From Modicisalibacter coralii (GTDB lineage Bacteria; Pseudomonadota; Gammaproteobacteria; Pseudomonadales; Halomonadaceae): a stretch of DNA of 64,000 nt. The notes below the pieces were generated by a model. The model saw only the letters and a list, made by a program, of their open reading frames with translations, had not been told where the DNA came from and searched no databases. Where the stretch lies: positions 1 through 64,000 of the forward strand of contig NZ_QWBW01000006.1 in assembly GCF_004117855.1 (NCBI RefSeq), in the 5' to 3' direction. A program made the translations under genes and the position numbers. Shown in pieces: positions 46,234 through 55,237 of this stretch (its first letter is position 1; every line of letters begins with the position of its first letter).

Positions 46234-47001
46234 ATGCAACGCGACGAGTTCCTGCAGCAATTGTGGCTGGACTATGTCCACCTGCACCCCGACCTCGGGG
46301 CGCTCGACCTGTGGGTCAATGCGCCCGCCGCGGAGTACCTCGCCCTGGTAACCCTCAACCAGGGGCCCTTCAGCACCGAGACACTGTTGCCCACGCTCGG
46401 CCATTTCGGCTATCGGCGGGCCGGACAGTACGCCATGGCCGACCGCGGCGTGCTGGTGACCTGCCTGTCCCCCGCCGACAACGGCGCCTGGCTGTTGCTG
46501 GTCGAACTTCAGCCCGGGACCCTGACCCGCGAACCGCGCCGCCGTCTCGAAAGCCTGGTGGGCGATGCCCATCCCGCCGACTGCAAGGGGCAGAACCTGC
46601 TCTGTCGCGGGCGTCCGTGGCCGATGCCCGACTGGGCGACCTACCGGATGCTCCACCAGGCCCACCCGCTCGCCGCCTGGCTGGCGGCGCTGGGGCCACG
46701 CCTGCATCATGTCGGCTTCGATTGCGAACGCCTCGGGGGCTCCCTGGCGCAGGTCGATCACGACTTGCGCCAGGCCGGGCTGGTCGGCAATGCCGACCGC
46801 CGCCACGGTATCTTCCCGATCTCGCCCCTGCTCGACTACCGTTACTATCCGGCCTGCACACGGCGCATCGCCTTCGCCGACGGCGATGAACACCGGGTTG
46901 CCCTGGGCGGGCTGGCCATCGTCCAGCGCTGTATCAACGGCGAGCGCGAGCGCGCCGCCGAACTGCTGCTACCCCGCCACACTCGTTGCGAGGTCGCCTG
47001 A
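46234..47001 (+). CDS. DUF1338-like protein, possibly metal-site deficient
   Basis: A 255-residue protein beginning MQRDEFLQQLWLDYVHLHPD. The start, the segment TLLPTLGHFGYRRAGQYAMA and the later LHHVGFDCERLGG resemble the DUF1338 fold of 2-oxoadipate dioxygenase/decarboxylase (HglS). In that family a metal His lies in a segment like DHIALRT and a Glu near the end; here the matching stretches read EYLALVT and GGLAIVQ, so two of three ligands appear missing. The assignment is by pattern and only moderately sure. GGGAG is 11 nt before the ATG. It converges with the MFS gene across 20 nt. Confidence 0.5.
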   Translation: MQRDEFLQQLWLDYVHLHPDLGALDLWVNAPAAEYLALVTLNQGPFSTETLLPTLGHFGYRRAGQYAMADRGVLVTCLSPADNGAWLLLVELQPGTLTREPRRRLESLVGDAHPADCKGQNLLCRGRPWPMPDWATYRMLHQAHPLAAWLAALGPRLHHVGFDCERLGGSLAQVDHDLRQAGLVGNADRRHGIFPISPLLDYRYYPACTRRIAFADGDEHRVALGGLAIVQRCINGERERAAELLLPRHTRCEVA

Positions 47002-47021
47002 CAGTCACCCCAGCGGCTCAC

Positions 47022-48467
47022 TCAATCGGGCCGATCGAAGGACAGCGAGGTCGCGCGAGGCTGCGGATCCGGGCGTCGCCCCCGCGACGGGTCCTGCTCA
47101 TCGTCCTCGACCTCTTCCGCGCTGTCGCGCGAGTCCTCCATGGCGGGTTCTCGCGGGTCTTCCGAGGCTAGCGCCGCTTCTTCCTCGTATTCGTAGTACT
47201 CGAAGTCGAACTCCAGTTGCTGGGGATCGTGGCGGGTGTCGAGTTCGCTGTGATAGTGCGGGGTCTCCATCATCGGCATCGGCGCGTAGGGCTCCTGCGC
47301 GATTTCCGGCCGCGTCGTCGTGCGGGTTCCGTGCAGGCGCACCATGACGAACATCGCCAGCGCCAGCGCCGCCGCGCCCAGGAACAGCCACAACCCCTCG
47401 GGGCCAACCACCTGCATCACCAGCGAGGCACTGAAGGGCCCGATGATCGAGCCGATGCCGTACCAGATCATCAGCTTGGCGTTGGCGGCGATGATCTCGC
47501 TGGGCTCCAGCCAGTCGTTGGTGTGTGCCAGGCTCAGCGAATAGAGCGTGTGCAGCATGGCGGTATGCAAGCAGGCGACGACCAGCAGCATGAGGTAGCT
47601 GTAGGCCGCGGCGGCCGAGATGAAGACGCCGGTGACCGCCATGATCGCCGCCATGCACAGGATCACCTTGCGCCGGTCGAGCCGGTCGGAGATACGCCCC
47701 AGCGACCACTGGGCGATCAGCGCGACCAGCGTGGTCGTGGCCATGAACTGGGCCGTCTGGCCGGTCGACAGGCCGATCTCCTGACCGAAGAACGGGGTCA
47801 TGGCGAAGAAGGCCTGAACCATCAGCCCGGCTGTGAAGGCACCGACCAGGCCCACCGGCGCACGCTTGTAGAGTTCCTTGAGCTTGATCTTGTGGGCGAC
47901 GTCGTGGCTCGACTGCGAGGGGCCGTGAATACGATGGATCGACAGCGGCACCAGCGACAGGGCGAACAGCATCCCCGAGACCGAGAACAGCACCATCGTC
48001 GCCGGGTCGGCGATGTTGAGCATCCACTGGCCGCCGGCCAGCGACAACGTCGAGATGACCAGATACCAGCCCAGCACCTTGCCGCGGTTGTCGTTGCTCG
48101 ATTCCCCGGAGACCCACGATTCCATGACCATCAACAGGCCCGCCGTGGAGGCGCCACCGGCGACACGCCAGACCAGCCATGCCCAGGGGTTGACCCACAG
48201 CCCGTGGAGCATCGCGGTGACCGCCAGCATCGCCGCGCAGGCGGCGAAGACCCGGATGTGCCCCACCGAGCGGATGCGCTTCTCGAGGAAATAGCTGCCC
48301 AGCACGAAGCCCAGCGAGAAGCTCGACATCAGCAGGCCGGCCATCTGGGAGGGAAAACCCTCGAGGGACATGCGCACCCCGAGCAGGGTCATGATCAACC
48401 CGTGGCCGAGCAGAAAACTGATTTCACAGACGAAGAGAATCGGCAGCGTCGCCGGTAATCCGCGCAA
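47022..48467 (-). CDS. MFS transporter, YcaD type, with acidic C-terminal tail
   Basis: A major-facilitator protein with 12 membrane segments, including GRISDRLDRRKVIL between TM8 and TM9 and SWVSGESSNDNRGKVLGWYL, typical of the YcaD/UMF1-like group. After TM12 (about residue 380) comes a tail of about 100 residues rich in Asp, Glu, Tyr and Arg (LEFDFEYYEYEEEAA), predicted disordered and cytoplasmic. I place the start at a TTG (48467), because GGAGGAGG lies 6 nt upstream; an in-frame ATG at 48542 has no ribosome-binding site. The protein is then 481 residues. Substrate unknown. Confidence 0.8.
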   Translation of the reverse strand: MRGLPATLPILFVCEISFLLGHGLIMTLLGVRMSLEGFPSQMAGLLMSSFSLGFVLGSYFLEKRIRSVGHIRVFAACAAMLAVTAMLHGLWVNPWAWLVWRVAGGASTAGLLMVMESWVSGESSNDNRGKVLGWYLVISTLSLAGGQWMLNIADPATMVLFSVSGMLFALSLVPLSIHRIHGPSQSSHDVAHKIKLKELYKRAPVGLVGAFTAGLMVQAFFAMTPFFGQEIGLSTGQTAQFMATTTLVALIAQWSLGRISDRLDRRKVILCMAAIMAVTGVFISAAAAYSYLMLLVVACLHTAMLHTLYSLSLAHTNDWLEPSEIIAANAKLMIWYGIGSIIGPFSASLVMQVVGPEGLWLFLGAAALALAMFVMVRLHGTRTTTRPEIAQEPYAPMPMMETPHYHSELDTRHDPQQLEFDFEYYEYEEEAALASEDPREPAMEDSRDSAEEVEDDEQDPSRGRRPDPQPRATSLSFDRPD

Positions 48468-48871
48468 GTCGGGCCTCCTCCAAGATGCGTGATCGACGAA
48501 ACGAGACCGCCGGCCCGAAATAAGGCCGGCGGAGATGGGCATCGCAAAAGTGGGTAGAGTCTAGCCGCTTAACCCCAGTCGGACCAAACCTCGTCCGGTC
48601 GGGGAGTTATACACAGAAACTGTGCATAAGGTTGTGAGTGGCGGCTGAACAAGCCCCGCCGACGTAGAGACCGAGCCGCCCCCGCCGCCGCGCTCAAAAA
48701 ATCGCCGCCGGGTGACACACCCGCGAAACCGGCTGTCGAGCCCGGTATCGCCACCCAGGCCCGGGCGTATCACGCCCTTGGTCAGCGGCGGCATTCGGAG
48801 CCAGACTGACCACAAGGTCGATCTTGCGAGCGCCGCCCATCACCAGCCTGACGCGGAAGAGGAGGGTCAGC
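48468..48871. other. Divergent intergenic region with DnaA-box pair
   Basis: 404 bp between the leftward MFS gene and the rightward acetoacetyl-CoA synthetase gene. It holds a tight inverted pair of DnaA-type boxes (48607-48629) and a run of A (48694-48699). Frames crossing it have no homology-like features. No convincing -35/-10 pair was found for either gene by eye. Confidence 0.5.
48607..48629. promoter_or_regulatory. Inverted pair of DnaA-box sequences
   Basis: TTATACACA at 48607-48615 and, on the other strand, TTATGCACA at 48629-48621 both match the DnaA-box consensus TTATNCACA. They are separated by five bases (GAAAC), and with the flanking G/C form a 10-bp inverted repeat with one mismatch. 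The region is too small and lacks an AT-rich unwinding element, so it is not an origin; DnaA titration or control of a neighbouring gene is possible. Confidence 0.55.
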
Positions 48872-50821
<1,950 letters not shown>

Positions 50822-50917
50822 CGGTCAGCGGCGTCATGAGCCAGGAGTGAGCCGGGACGCTGGGCAGCCCGACACGCTTGCAGTAGCATGGTCGGCAAGT
50901 CATTGACGGAGAATGGC

Positions 50918-51817
50918 ATGTCGATCTTCAAGGGGCTCGTCAGCGTGCTGCTGCTGACGGTCAGTACCCTGTTCTGGGCGGTCCCGCTGTATGCGCTGAC
51001 GCTGGCCAAGCTGGTCACCCCGACCCGCCGCTGGCGCCTGCGTGTGCTGGGCGGCCTCAACCGCATCGCCCTGGCCTGGATCGGCACCAACCTGTGGTGG
51101 ATGCGGCGCTGGCTGCGTCCGGTACTGGACATTCATCTGCCCGACGGGCTGTCGCCCCACCAGTGGTGGCTGGTGATCGCCAACCATCGCAGCTGGACCG
51201 ACATCTTCCTGCTGCAGATGGCCCTGCACCGGCGCATTCCCATGCCGCGCTTCTTCCTCAAGCGCGAGCTGATCTGGGTGCCGGTGATCGGGCTGGCCTG
51301 GTGGGCCCTGGAGTTTCCCTTCATGCGCCGCTACAAGCGCGAGGCGCTGGCCCGCAATCCGGCATTGGCCCGCCGCGACCGCGAGGCGACCCAGCGGCTC
51401 TGCGATCAGGCCCGCCAGACGCCCATGGCGATCTACAACTTCGTCGAAGGCACCCGCTTCACCCCGGCCAAGCAACGCGAGCAGGCCAGCCCCTACCGCC
51501 ACCTGCTGCGCCCCAAGGCCGGCGGCAGTGCCCAGGTCATCGGCCTGCTGGGCCGTCAATTGAGCGGCATCCTGGATGTCACCCTCGCCTACGCGCGGGA
51601 ATGCCCGAATTTCTGGGACTTCCTGTGCGGACGCGAAGGGCCGGTCAGCCTGCAGGCGCGGCGCATCGCCGTGCCCGAGTGGATGCTCGAGGGCGATTAT
51701 CATCAGGACCCGGAGTACAAGGAACGCTTTCAGCAATGGCTCAACGCGCTGTGGCAGGAAAAGGATCGCCGGCTCGCCTCCGCGACGGGCTCGGCCGCTA
51801 CCGTGTCGGCGCGCTGA
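50918..51817 (+). CDS. 1-acyl-glycerol-3-phosphate-type acyltransferase (YihG-like)
   Basis: A 299-residue PlsC-family acyltransferase with an N-terminal membrane segment (about 5-27). The catalytic motif NHRSWTD is at 89-95 and the acyl-acceptor motif FVEGTRFTP near 175. Length and PMPRFFLKRELIWVPVIGLA match the YihG/LCLAT-like group, which makes or remodels phosphatidic acid. GGAG lies 6-8 nt before the ATG at 50918. Its last 82 nt overlap the start of the LysM/LytM gene in another frame, if that gene starts at 51736. Confidence 0.88.
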   Translation: MSIFKGLVSVLLLTVSTLFWAVPLYALTLAKLVTPTRRWRLRVLGGLNRIALAWIGTNLWWMRRWLRPVLDIHLPDGLSPHQWWLVIANHRSWTDIFLLQMALHRRIPMPRFFLKRELIWVPVIGLAWWALEFPFMRRYKREALARNPALARRDREATQRLCDQARQTPMAIYNFVEGTRFTPAKQREQASPYRHLLRPKAGGSAQVIGLLGRQLSGILDVTLAYARECPNFWDFLCGREGPVSLQARRIAVPEWMLEGDYHQDPEYKERFQQWLNALWQEKDRRLASATGSAATVSAR

Positions 51818-52701
51818 TACTGCTCCTGCTGTTGCTGAGCGGCTGCGCCAACTCGCCCCGGATCTCCTCCGGCTACACCTCGGTGCTGGCCGGCAACTGG
51901 GTGACCATTCGTTCCGGCGACACCCTGGGCGAAATCGCCCGGCGCGCCGGTGTCCCGCTGGTCCGCCTGCAGCGCTTCAACCCCGGGGTCGATGCCCGCC
52001 ATCTGCGCATCGGCCAGCGCATTCTGGTGCCCAGCCGCCGCGAGCGCGCGCCCTCCGGCGGCCCGTATCGCTACCAGATCCGCCCCGGTGACACCTACAC
52101 GGCCGTCGCGCGTCGCTTCGGCACCACCGCGGGGCGCATCCGTGCCGCCAATCCCGGCCTCGACCCCGCCGATCTCGACGTCGGCCAACTGGTTCGCGTC
52201 CCCCTGTCCGGCGGCACCCGCACCGCCGTTGCCACGCGCAGCACGCGCCAGTCGACGCCGGCCCAGCGCAAGCCCAAACCCAAGTCGACCCGGGCCGTTA
52301 GCCTGCCCGATCCGGGCCCGCTGCCCAAGCAGCGGGCCTGGCCCTGGCCGCTCGACGACTACCGCGTGGTGCGGGCCTTCGGCCGCGACAAGCGCGGCGC
52401 CCTGCAGCCGATGCTGCTCGCCGCCAAGCGCGGCGACGTCGCCCATGCCGTGGCCGATGGCGACGTCCGCTTCGCCAGCACCATGCGGCAACTGGGGCAT
52501 GTGGTGATCGTCCACCACGACGGCAACCTGCAGACCGTCTACGCGCTGTGCGACAAGCTCGAGGTTCGCGAGGGACAGACGATCGCCGCCGGCACGCCGG
52601 TCTGCACGGTCGGCTACAGCAACGTCACCCACCGCTACGACCTGCTCTTCGACGTCCGTCACGGCGGCAAGCCCATCGACCCGCGCAAGGTGCTGCGCTG
52701 A
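51736..52701 (+). CDS. LysM/LytM-domain lipoprotein, NlpD-like, catalytic residues absent
   Basis: A 321-residue lipoprotein precursor. A basic N-region is followed by GALILLLLLLSGC, a lipobox ending about residue 37. Two LysM domains bind peptidoglycan: VTIRSGDTLGEIARRAGVPL and YQIRPGDTYTAVARRFGTTA. A Lys/Pro/Arg/Ser linker leads to a C-terminal LytM (M23) domain, VVIVHHDGNLQTVYALCDKL. The zinc motifs HxxxD and HxH of active enzymes are replaced (the last reads YDLLFDVR), so it is probably an amidase activator like NlpD. The ATG at 51736 lacks a clear ribosome-binding site; a GTG at 51751 is the alternative. Confidence 0.78.
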   Translation: MAQRAVAGKGSPARLRDGLGRYRVGALILLLLLLSGCANSPRISSGYTSVLAGNWVTIRSGDTLGEIARRAGVPLVRLQRFNPGVDARHLRIGQRILVPSRRERAPSGGPYRYQIRPGDTYTAVARRFGTTAGRIRAANPGLDPADLDVGQLVRVPLSGGTRTAVATRSTRQSTPAQRKPKPKSTRAVSLPDPGPLPKQRAWPWPLDDYRVVRAFGRDKRGALQPMLLAAKRGDVAHAVADGDVRFASTMRQLGHVVIVHHDGNLQTVYALCDKLEVREGQTIAAGTPVCTVGYSNVTHRYDLLFDVRHGGKPIDPRKVLR

Positions 52702-52731
52702 GGCCGGCGGCGTCACACACTGTTCACCGCG

Positions 52732-52749
52732 CTGTCGTGTCGCTGTCAT
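52732..52749 (+). promoter_or_regulatory. Pho-box-like direct repeat
   Basis: CTGTCGT (52732-52738), four bases GTCG, then CTGTCAT (52743-52749): two 7-bp direct repeats at 11-bp spacing, the architecture of a PhoB box (CTGTCAT-N4-CTGTCAT), 13 of 14 bases matching. A weaker CTGTTCA at 52720 may be a further half site. It ends 51 nt before the GT4 start, and GATGCT at 52760-52765 could be a weak -10. This suggests phosphate-starvation control of the GT4-PAP2 pair. Confidence 0.6.
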
Positions 52750-52800
52750 CCCCGGCGGCGATGCTGACCCCGTCGCTCATTCGACGCGGGAGACACGCGC

Positions 52801-53955
52801 ATGCGCATCGCCATGGTCAGCGAGACCTGGGCACCGGACATCAACGGGGTGGCGCACACCCTCGGCCAGTTGAGTCGCGAACTGCATCGACGCGGGGTGT
52901 CGATTCAACTGGTACGCCCGGCGCCCCGGGAGCCGGGACGCGCCGAGCACGTCGCCAGCGAACTCCAGGTCCGCGGATTTCGCGCGCCGGGCTACCCCGA
53001 CGTGCAACTGGGCCTGCCCACTCGCCGCCGGCTGCTCGCCCTGTGGCGCGAGCAGCGCCCCGATGCCATCTACGTCGCCACCGAAGGCCCGCTGGGCTGG
53101 TCGGCGCTGAATGCCGCCCGACGCCTCGGTATCCCGGTGGTCAGCGGCTTTCACACCAACTTCGACCACTACGCGGGGGATTACGGCTGGCGCTGGCTGG
53201 CCTGGCCGGTGCGCGCCGTGCTGCGCCATTTCCACAACCGGACCCGGGCCACGCTGGTGCCCACCCGGCAACGCGCCGACGAGCTGGCGCGTTGCGGCTT
53301 CCGCGGCGTCCGCGTCATGGCCCGCGGCATCGATACCCGCCACTTCGGCCCGCATCGCCGGGACCCGGCCCTGCGTCGGGCGTGGGGCGTGGACCCACAG
53401 CAGCCGGTACTGCTGCATGTCGGCCGCCTCGCCCAGGAAAAGAACCTCGATCTGCTGATCGAGAGCTATCGCGCGATGCGCGCCACGAGCCCCGCCCTGC
53501 AGCTGGTGATCGTCGGCGACGGGCCGCTGCGCGGCGAACTCGAACGCCGCCTCCCCGAGGCCATCTATACCGGCTTCGTCGATAGCGATTCGCTGGCGCG
53601 GCACTATGCCAGCGCCGATCTGTTCGTGTTCCCCTCGCGTTCGGAAACCTACGGCAACGTGGTCCTCGAGGCGATGGCCAGCGAGCTGGGCATCGTCGCC
53701 TTCGATTACGCCGCGGCGGCCGCGATGATCGAGACGGGACATCACGGCTTCACGGTCGCGCTCGACGACGACCAGGGCTTCATCGACGCGGCCCTCGCGC
53801 TGTGTCGCAACCCGGGCCTCGCCGCCCGTCTGGGGCGCGCGGCCCGCCTGCGCGTCGAGCCCCAGGGCTGGTCGTCGATCGCCGACGACTTCCTGGCCAC
53901 GCTACGTCACGTTCAGGAGACGCCTCATGACACACCGCAACCTTCCGGCGTTTGA
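52801..53955 (+). CDS. GT4-family glycosyltransferase (glycolipid type)
   Basis: A 384-residue glycosyltransferase with two Rossmann domains. The start MRIAMVSETWAPDINGVAHT, SGFHTNFDHYAGDYGW, LHVGRLAQEKNLDLLIESY and the EX7E motif in SETYGNVVLEAMA are those of the MgtA/diglucosyl-diacylglycerol-synthase-like GT4 group, which transfers hexoses to diacylglycerol or related lipids. GGGAG lies before the ATG, and a Pho-box-like repeat is 51 nt upstream. The next gene, PAP2, overlaps by 29 nt, so the pair is coupled. PAP2 could supply diacylglycerol for it. Sugar donor and acceptor are not proven by sequence. Confidence 0.85.
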   Translation: MRIAMVSETWAPDINGVAHTLGQLSRELHRRGVSIQLVRPAPREPGRAEHVASELQVRGFRAPGYPDVQLGLPTRRRLLALWREQRPDAIYVATEGPLGWSALNAARRLGIPVVSGFHTNFDHYAGDYGWRWLAWPVRAVLRHFHNRTRATLVPTRQRADELARCGFRGVRVMARGIDTRHFGPHRRDPALRRAWGVDPQQPVLLHVGRLAQEKNLDLLIESYRAMRATSPALQLVIVGDGPLRGELERRLPEAIYTGFVDSDSLARHYASADLFVFPSRSETYGNVVLEAMASELGIVAFDYAAAAAMIETGHHGFTVALDDDQGFIDAALALCRNPGLAARLGRAARLRVEPQGWSSIADDFLATLRHVQETPHDTPQPSGV

Positions 53956-54475
53956 ACGACTCGATACCCTGGAATGGCAGGCCTGCCACCGGCTGGCCTG
54001 TTACAGCCGCTATCGAATGATCCTCTGGCTGTTCCGCTTCGCCAGCCGGGTCGGCGACTGGCCCGCCTGGGTGCTTCTGACACTCGTGGTGAGCCTCTCC
54101 GACGACACCCAGGGCTGGCGTACCGGCTTGCAGTTCGCCGCCACCGCGGCCGTCGGCGCGCTGGTCTACCGGCTGCTCAAGACCCGGCTGTGCCGCGAGC
54201 GCCCCTACATCACCTTCAAGCAGATCCCCTGCACCATGCCACCGCTGGATCGCTACAGCTTCCCCAGCGGGCACACCCTGCACGCTGTGAGCTTCTGTAC
54301 CCTGACGATCGCCCTGGCCCCGGCGCTGATCCCCTGGATCGCGCCGCTGGCGCTGTTGATCGCCCTGTCACGGGTGGTGCTGGGTCTGCATTACCTCAGC
54401 GATGTCGCCGCCGGCGCCCTGCTCGGCTACCTGCTGGCCAGCGCCAGTGTCTGGCTGTACCCGTTGCCGGTGTGA
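53927..54475 (+). CDS. PAP2-family membrane phosphatase
   Basis: A 182-residue membrane phosphatase. The three-part phosphatase signature is complete: KTRLCRERPY (KX6RP), PSGHTLHAVS and SRVVLGLHYLSD (SRX5HX3D). Four to five membrane segments surround it. Family members hydrolyse phosphatidic acid, phosphatidylglycerol phosphate or undecaprenyl pyrophosphate. AGGAGACGCCTC precedes the ATG. Overlap with the GT4 gene makes a lipid-phosphate substrate likely; production of diacylglycerol for the glycosyltransferase is inference. Confidence 0.88.
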   Translation: MTHRNLPAFERLDTLEWQACHRLACYSRYRMILWLFRFASRVGDWPAWVLLTLVVSLSDDTQGWRTGLQFAATAAVGALVYRLLKTRLCRERPYITFKQIPCTMPPLDRYSFPSGHTLHAVSFCTLTIALAPALIPWIAPLALLIALSRVVLGLHYLSDVAAGALLGYLLASASVWLYPLPV

Positions 54476-54523
54476 ACGGGTCCGGGCCTGGCCAGGTCGG
54501 CGTCGACATGCCAACCTGCCGGC

Positions 54524-55141
54524 ATGACCGAATCGAACCCTCCCAACTGGCAGCGACTACTCGACTCGCCCCCACTCTGGCGGCTCGACGGTGCCGTCAC
54601 GGCCGAGGCGGGGTGGCGCCTGCTCGAACGGCTCGACCGCGAGATTCCCTGGGAGACACCGACCCTGACCCTGTACGGCCGCCGCCACCCGATCCCGCGC
54701 TCGCAGTGCTGGATGGGCGACGCCGAGGCCCGCTACCGCTATTCCGGCCAGGACTTCGCGCCCCGGCCCTGGCATCCCGCGGTGAAGGAACTCGGCGAGC
54801 GGGCCCGGGCGCTGATCGACCAGTTGGGCGTGACGTCCGACGTCAACAGCGTGCTGCTCAACCGCTACCGCGACGGCGAGGAGAGCATGGGCTGGCATGC
54901 CGACGACGAGCCGGAACTGGGTCATGAACCGGTGGTCGCCGCGCTCAGCCTGGGCGCCGAGCGGCCCTTGCGATTCCGCCGGCGCCAGCCGCCGCGCGAC
55001 CCCTTCAACGTCTGGCTGCCCCACGCCAGCCTGCTGGTCATGGGGGCGGGCGTCCAGGAATGCCTGCAGCATGCGCTGCTGCCGCGCGCCATTCCCGGCC
55101 TGCGGATCAGCCTGACGTTTCGTCGCGTCATGCCGGGCTGA
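54524..55141 (+). CDS. alkB: Alpha-ketoglutarate-dependent DNA repair dioxygenase AlkB
   Basis: Iron- and 2-oxoglutarate-dependent demethylase for alkylated bases. The 205-residue protein has the iron ligands His125, Asp127 (GWHADDEPELG) and His183 (LQHALLPR), and the 2-oxoglutarate-binding arginines 194 and 200 in GLRISLTFRR. LLNRYRDGEESMGWH is the family lead-in. This is the bacterial AlkB-2/3-like subgroup, shorter than E. coli AlkB at its N-terminus. No clear Shine-Dalgarno is visible. It lies 48 nt after the PAP2 gene; no ada gene is near. Confidence 0.9.
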   Translation: MTESNPPNWQRLLDSPPLWRLDGAVTAEAGWRLLERLDREIPWETPTLTLYGRRHPIPRSQCWMGDAEARYRYSGQDFAPRPWHPAVKELGERARALIDQLGVTSDVNSVLLNRYRDGEESMGWHADDEPELGHEPVVAALSLGAERPLRFRRRQPPRDPFNVWLPHASLLVMGAGVQECLQHALLPRAIPGLRISLTFRRVMPG

Positions 55142-55179
55142 GCCCCGGCGACGACAAGGCGCCGTCTCCCAAACGAAAA

Positions 55180-55201
55180 GGCCGCCTCGATCGAGGCGGC
55201 C
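55180..55201 (-). terminator. Rho-independent terminator of gcvT
   Basis: GGCCGCCTCGA joined to TCGAGGCGGCC is a perfect 22-bp palindrome, and on the minus strand it is followed by CTTTTCGTTT, a T-rich tail. It lies between the convergent alkB and gcvT genes and best serves the leftward gcvT transcript. Confidence 0.8.
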
Positions 55202-55218
55202 CGGTAGGCGTCACATAG

Positions 55219-55235
55219 AAGATAACGGTATAAAA
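55219..55235 (+). repeat. 17-base intergenic motif, copy 2
   Basis: AAGATAACGGTATAAAA, identical to 29865-29881. Here it sits between the gcvT stop (55238) and its terminator (55201), so on the gcvT transcript it lies in the 3' untranslated part. Confidence 0.6.
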
Positions 55236-55237
55236 CG

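Noticed and set aside
48607-48629. Chromosomal origin of replication
   Set aside because: Only two DnaA boxes are present and there is no AT-rich unwinding region, dnaA, dnaN, gidA or parAB nearby.
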